Origin: a bacterium
GTDB taxonomy: Bacteria; Armatimonadota; Zipacnadia; Zipacnadales; Zipacnadaceae
NCBI GenBank assembly: GCA_030603495.1
Contig: JAUVXR010000058.1
Span: 1 to 5,266 of the forward strand
Direction: 5' to 3'
Length of the DNA: 5,266 nucleotides
Shown: in pieces, positions 5,214 to 5,266 of the stretch
Layout: every line of letters starts with the position of its first letter
Numbering within the stretch: the first letter of the stretch is position 1
Notes under the pieces: generated by a model
Database searches by the model: none
What the model saw: the letters and a program-made list of their open reading frames with translations, nothing else
What the model was told of the DNA's origin: nothing
Position numbers and translations under genes: made by a program

Positions 5214-5266
5214 GCGCTAAAGCTCCCTTCCTCGATCGGCTTGACTCACTCCTGAAGCAGATTATC

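Noticed and set aside
1-5266. CRISPR array, tRNA or rRNA
   Set aside because: No regularly spaced direct repeats, no tRNA-like TTC-loop arrangement and no rRNA-like segment was recognised on either strand.

Overview
The window reads as a piece of a bacterial chromosome, moderately GC-rich by eye, from an uncultivated environmental lineage. Two secreted proteins resemble beta-propeller and TIM-barrel glycosidase-like families that, from memory, are common in Planctomycetota, Verrucomicrobiota, Armatimonadota, Hydrogenedentota and Poribacteria genomes, next to a trimethylamine-methyltransferase-like protein. This taxonomic guess is family-level recollection and weak. Genes are initiated from good Shine-Dalgarno sites.

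Layout. (1) Bases 1-671, minus strand: the N-terminal 223 residues of a secreted five-bladed beta-propeller (GH32/43/68-like) protein that runs off the left edge, with an excellent sigma70-type promoter at 746-774. (2) Bases 672-1221: a 550-base divergent intergenic region with a perfect 18-bp palindrome, a second short palindrome, candidate forward promoters and a long untranslated leader. (3) Bases 1222-2640, plus strand: a complete MttB/COG5598-superfamily methyltransferase of the type without pyrrolysine. (4) Bases 2876-4750, plus strand: a secreted TIM-barrel protein with C-terminal beta-domains whose reading frame is interrupted by one in-frame TGA at 4394-4396; the same frame continues convincingly to a TAG at 4748-4750. 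(5) Bases 4753-5133, minus strand: a decayed N-terminal remnant of a methylmalonate/malonate-semialdehyde dehydrogenase-type aldehyde dehydrogenase, convergent with the previous gene and two bases from it. (6) Bases 5134-5266: no gene, but a strong imperfect hairpin.

How the parts may work together is inference. Two exported carbohydrate-active-looking proteins flank a cytoplasmic corrinoid-dependent-type demethylase, suggesting catabolism of a methylated or glycosylated environmental substrate. No corrinoid protein, reductive activase, transporter or regulator lies inside the window, so no pathway can be asserted. The observations most worth following up are the in-frame TGA, the poly-C tract placed between the -35-like and -10 hexamers on both sides of the divergent region, and the palindromes between them. 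I do not see convincing evidence for a new multi-gene system.
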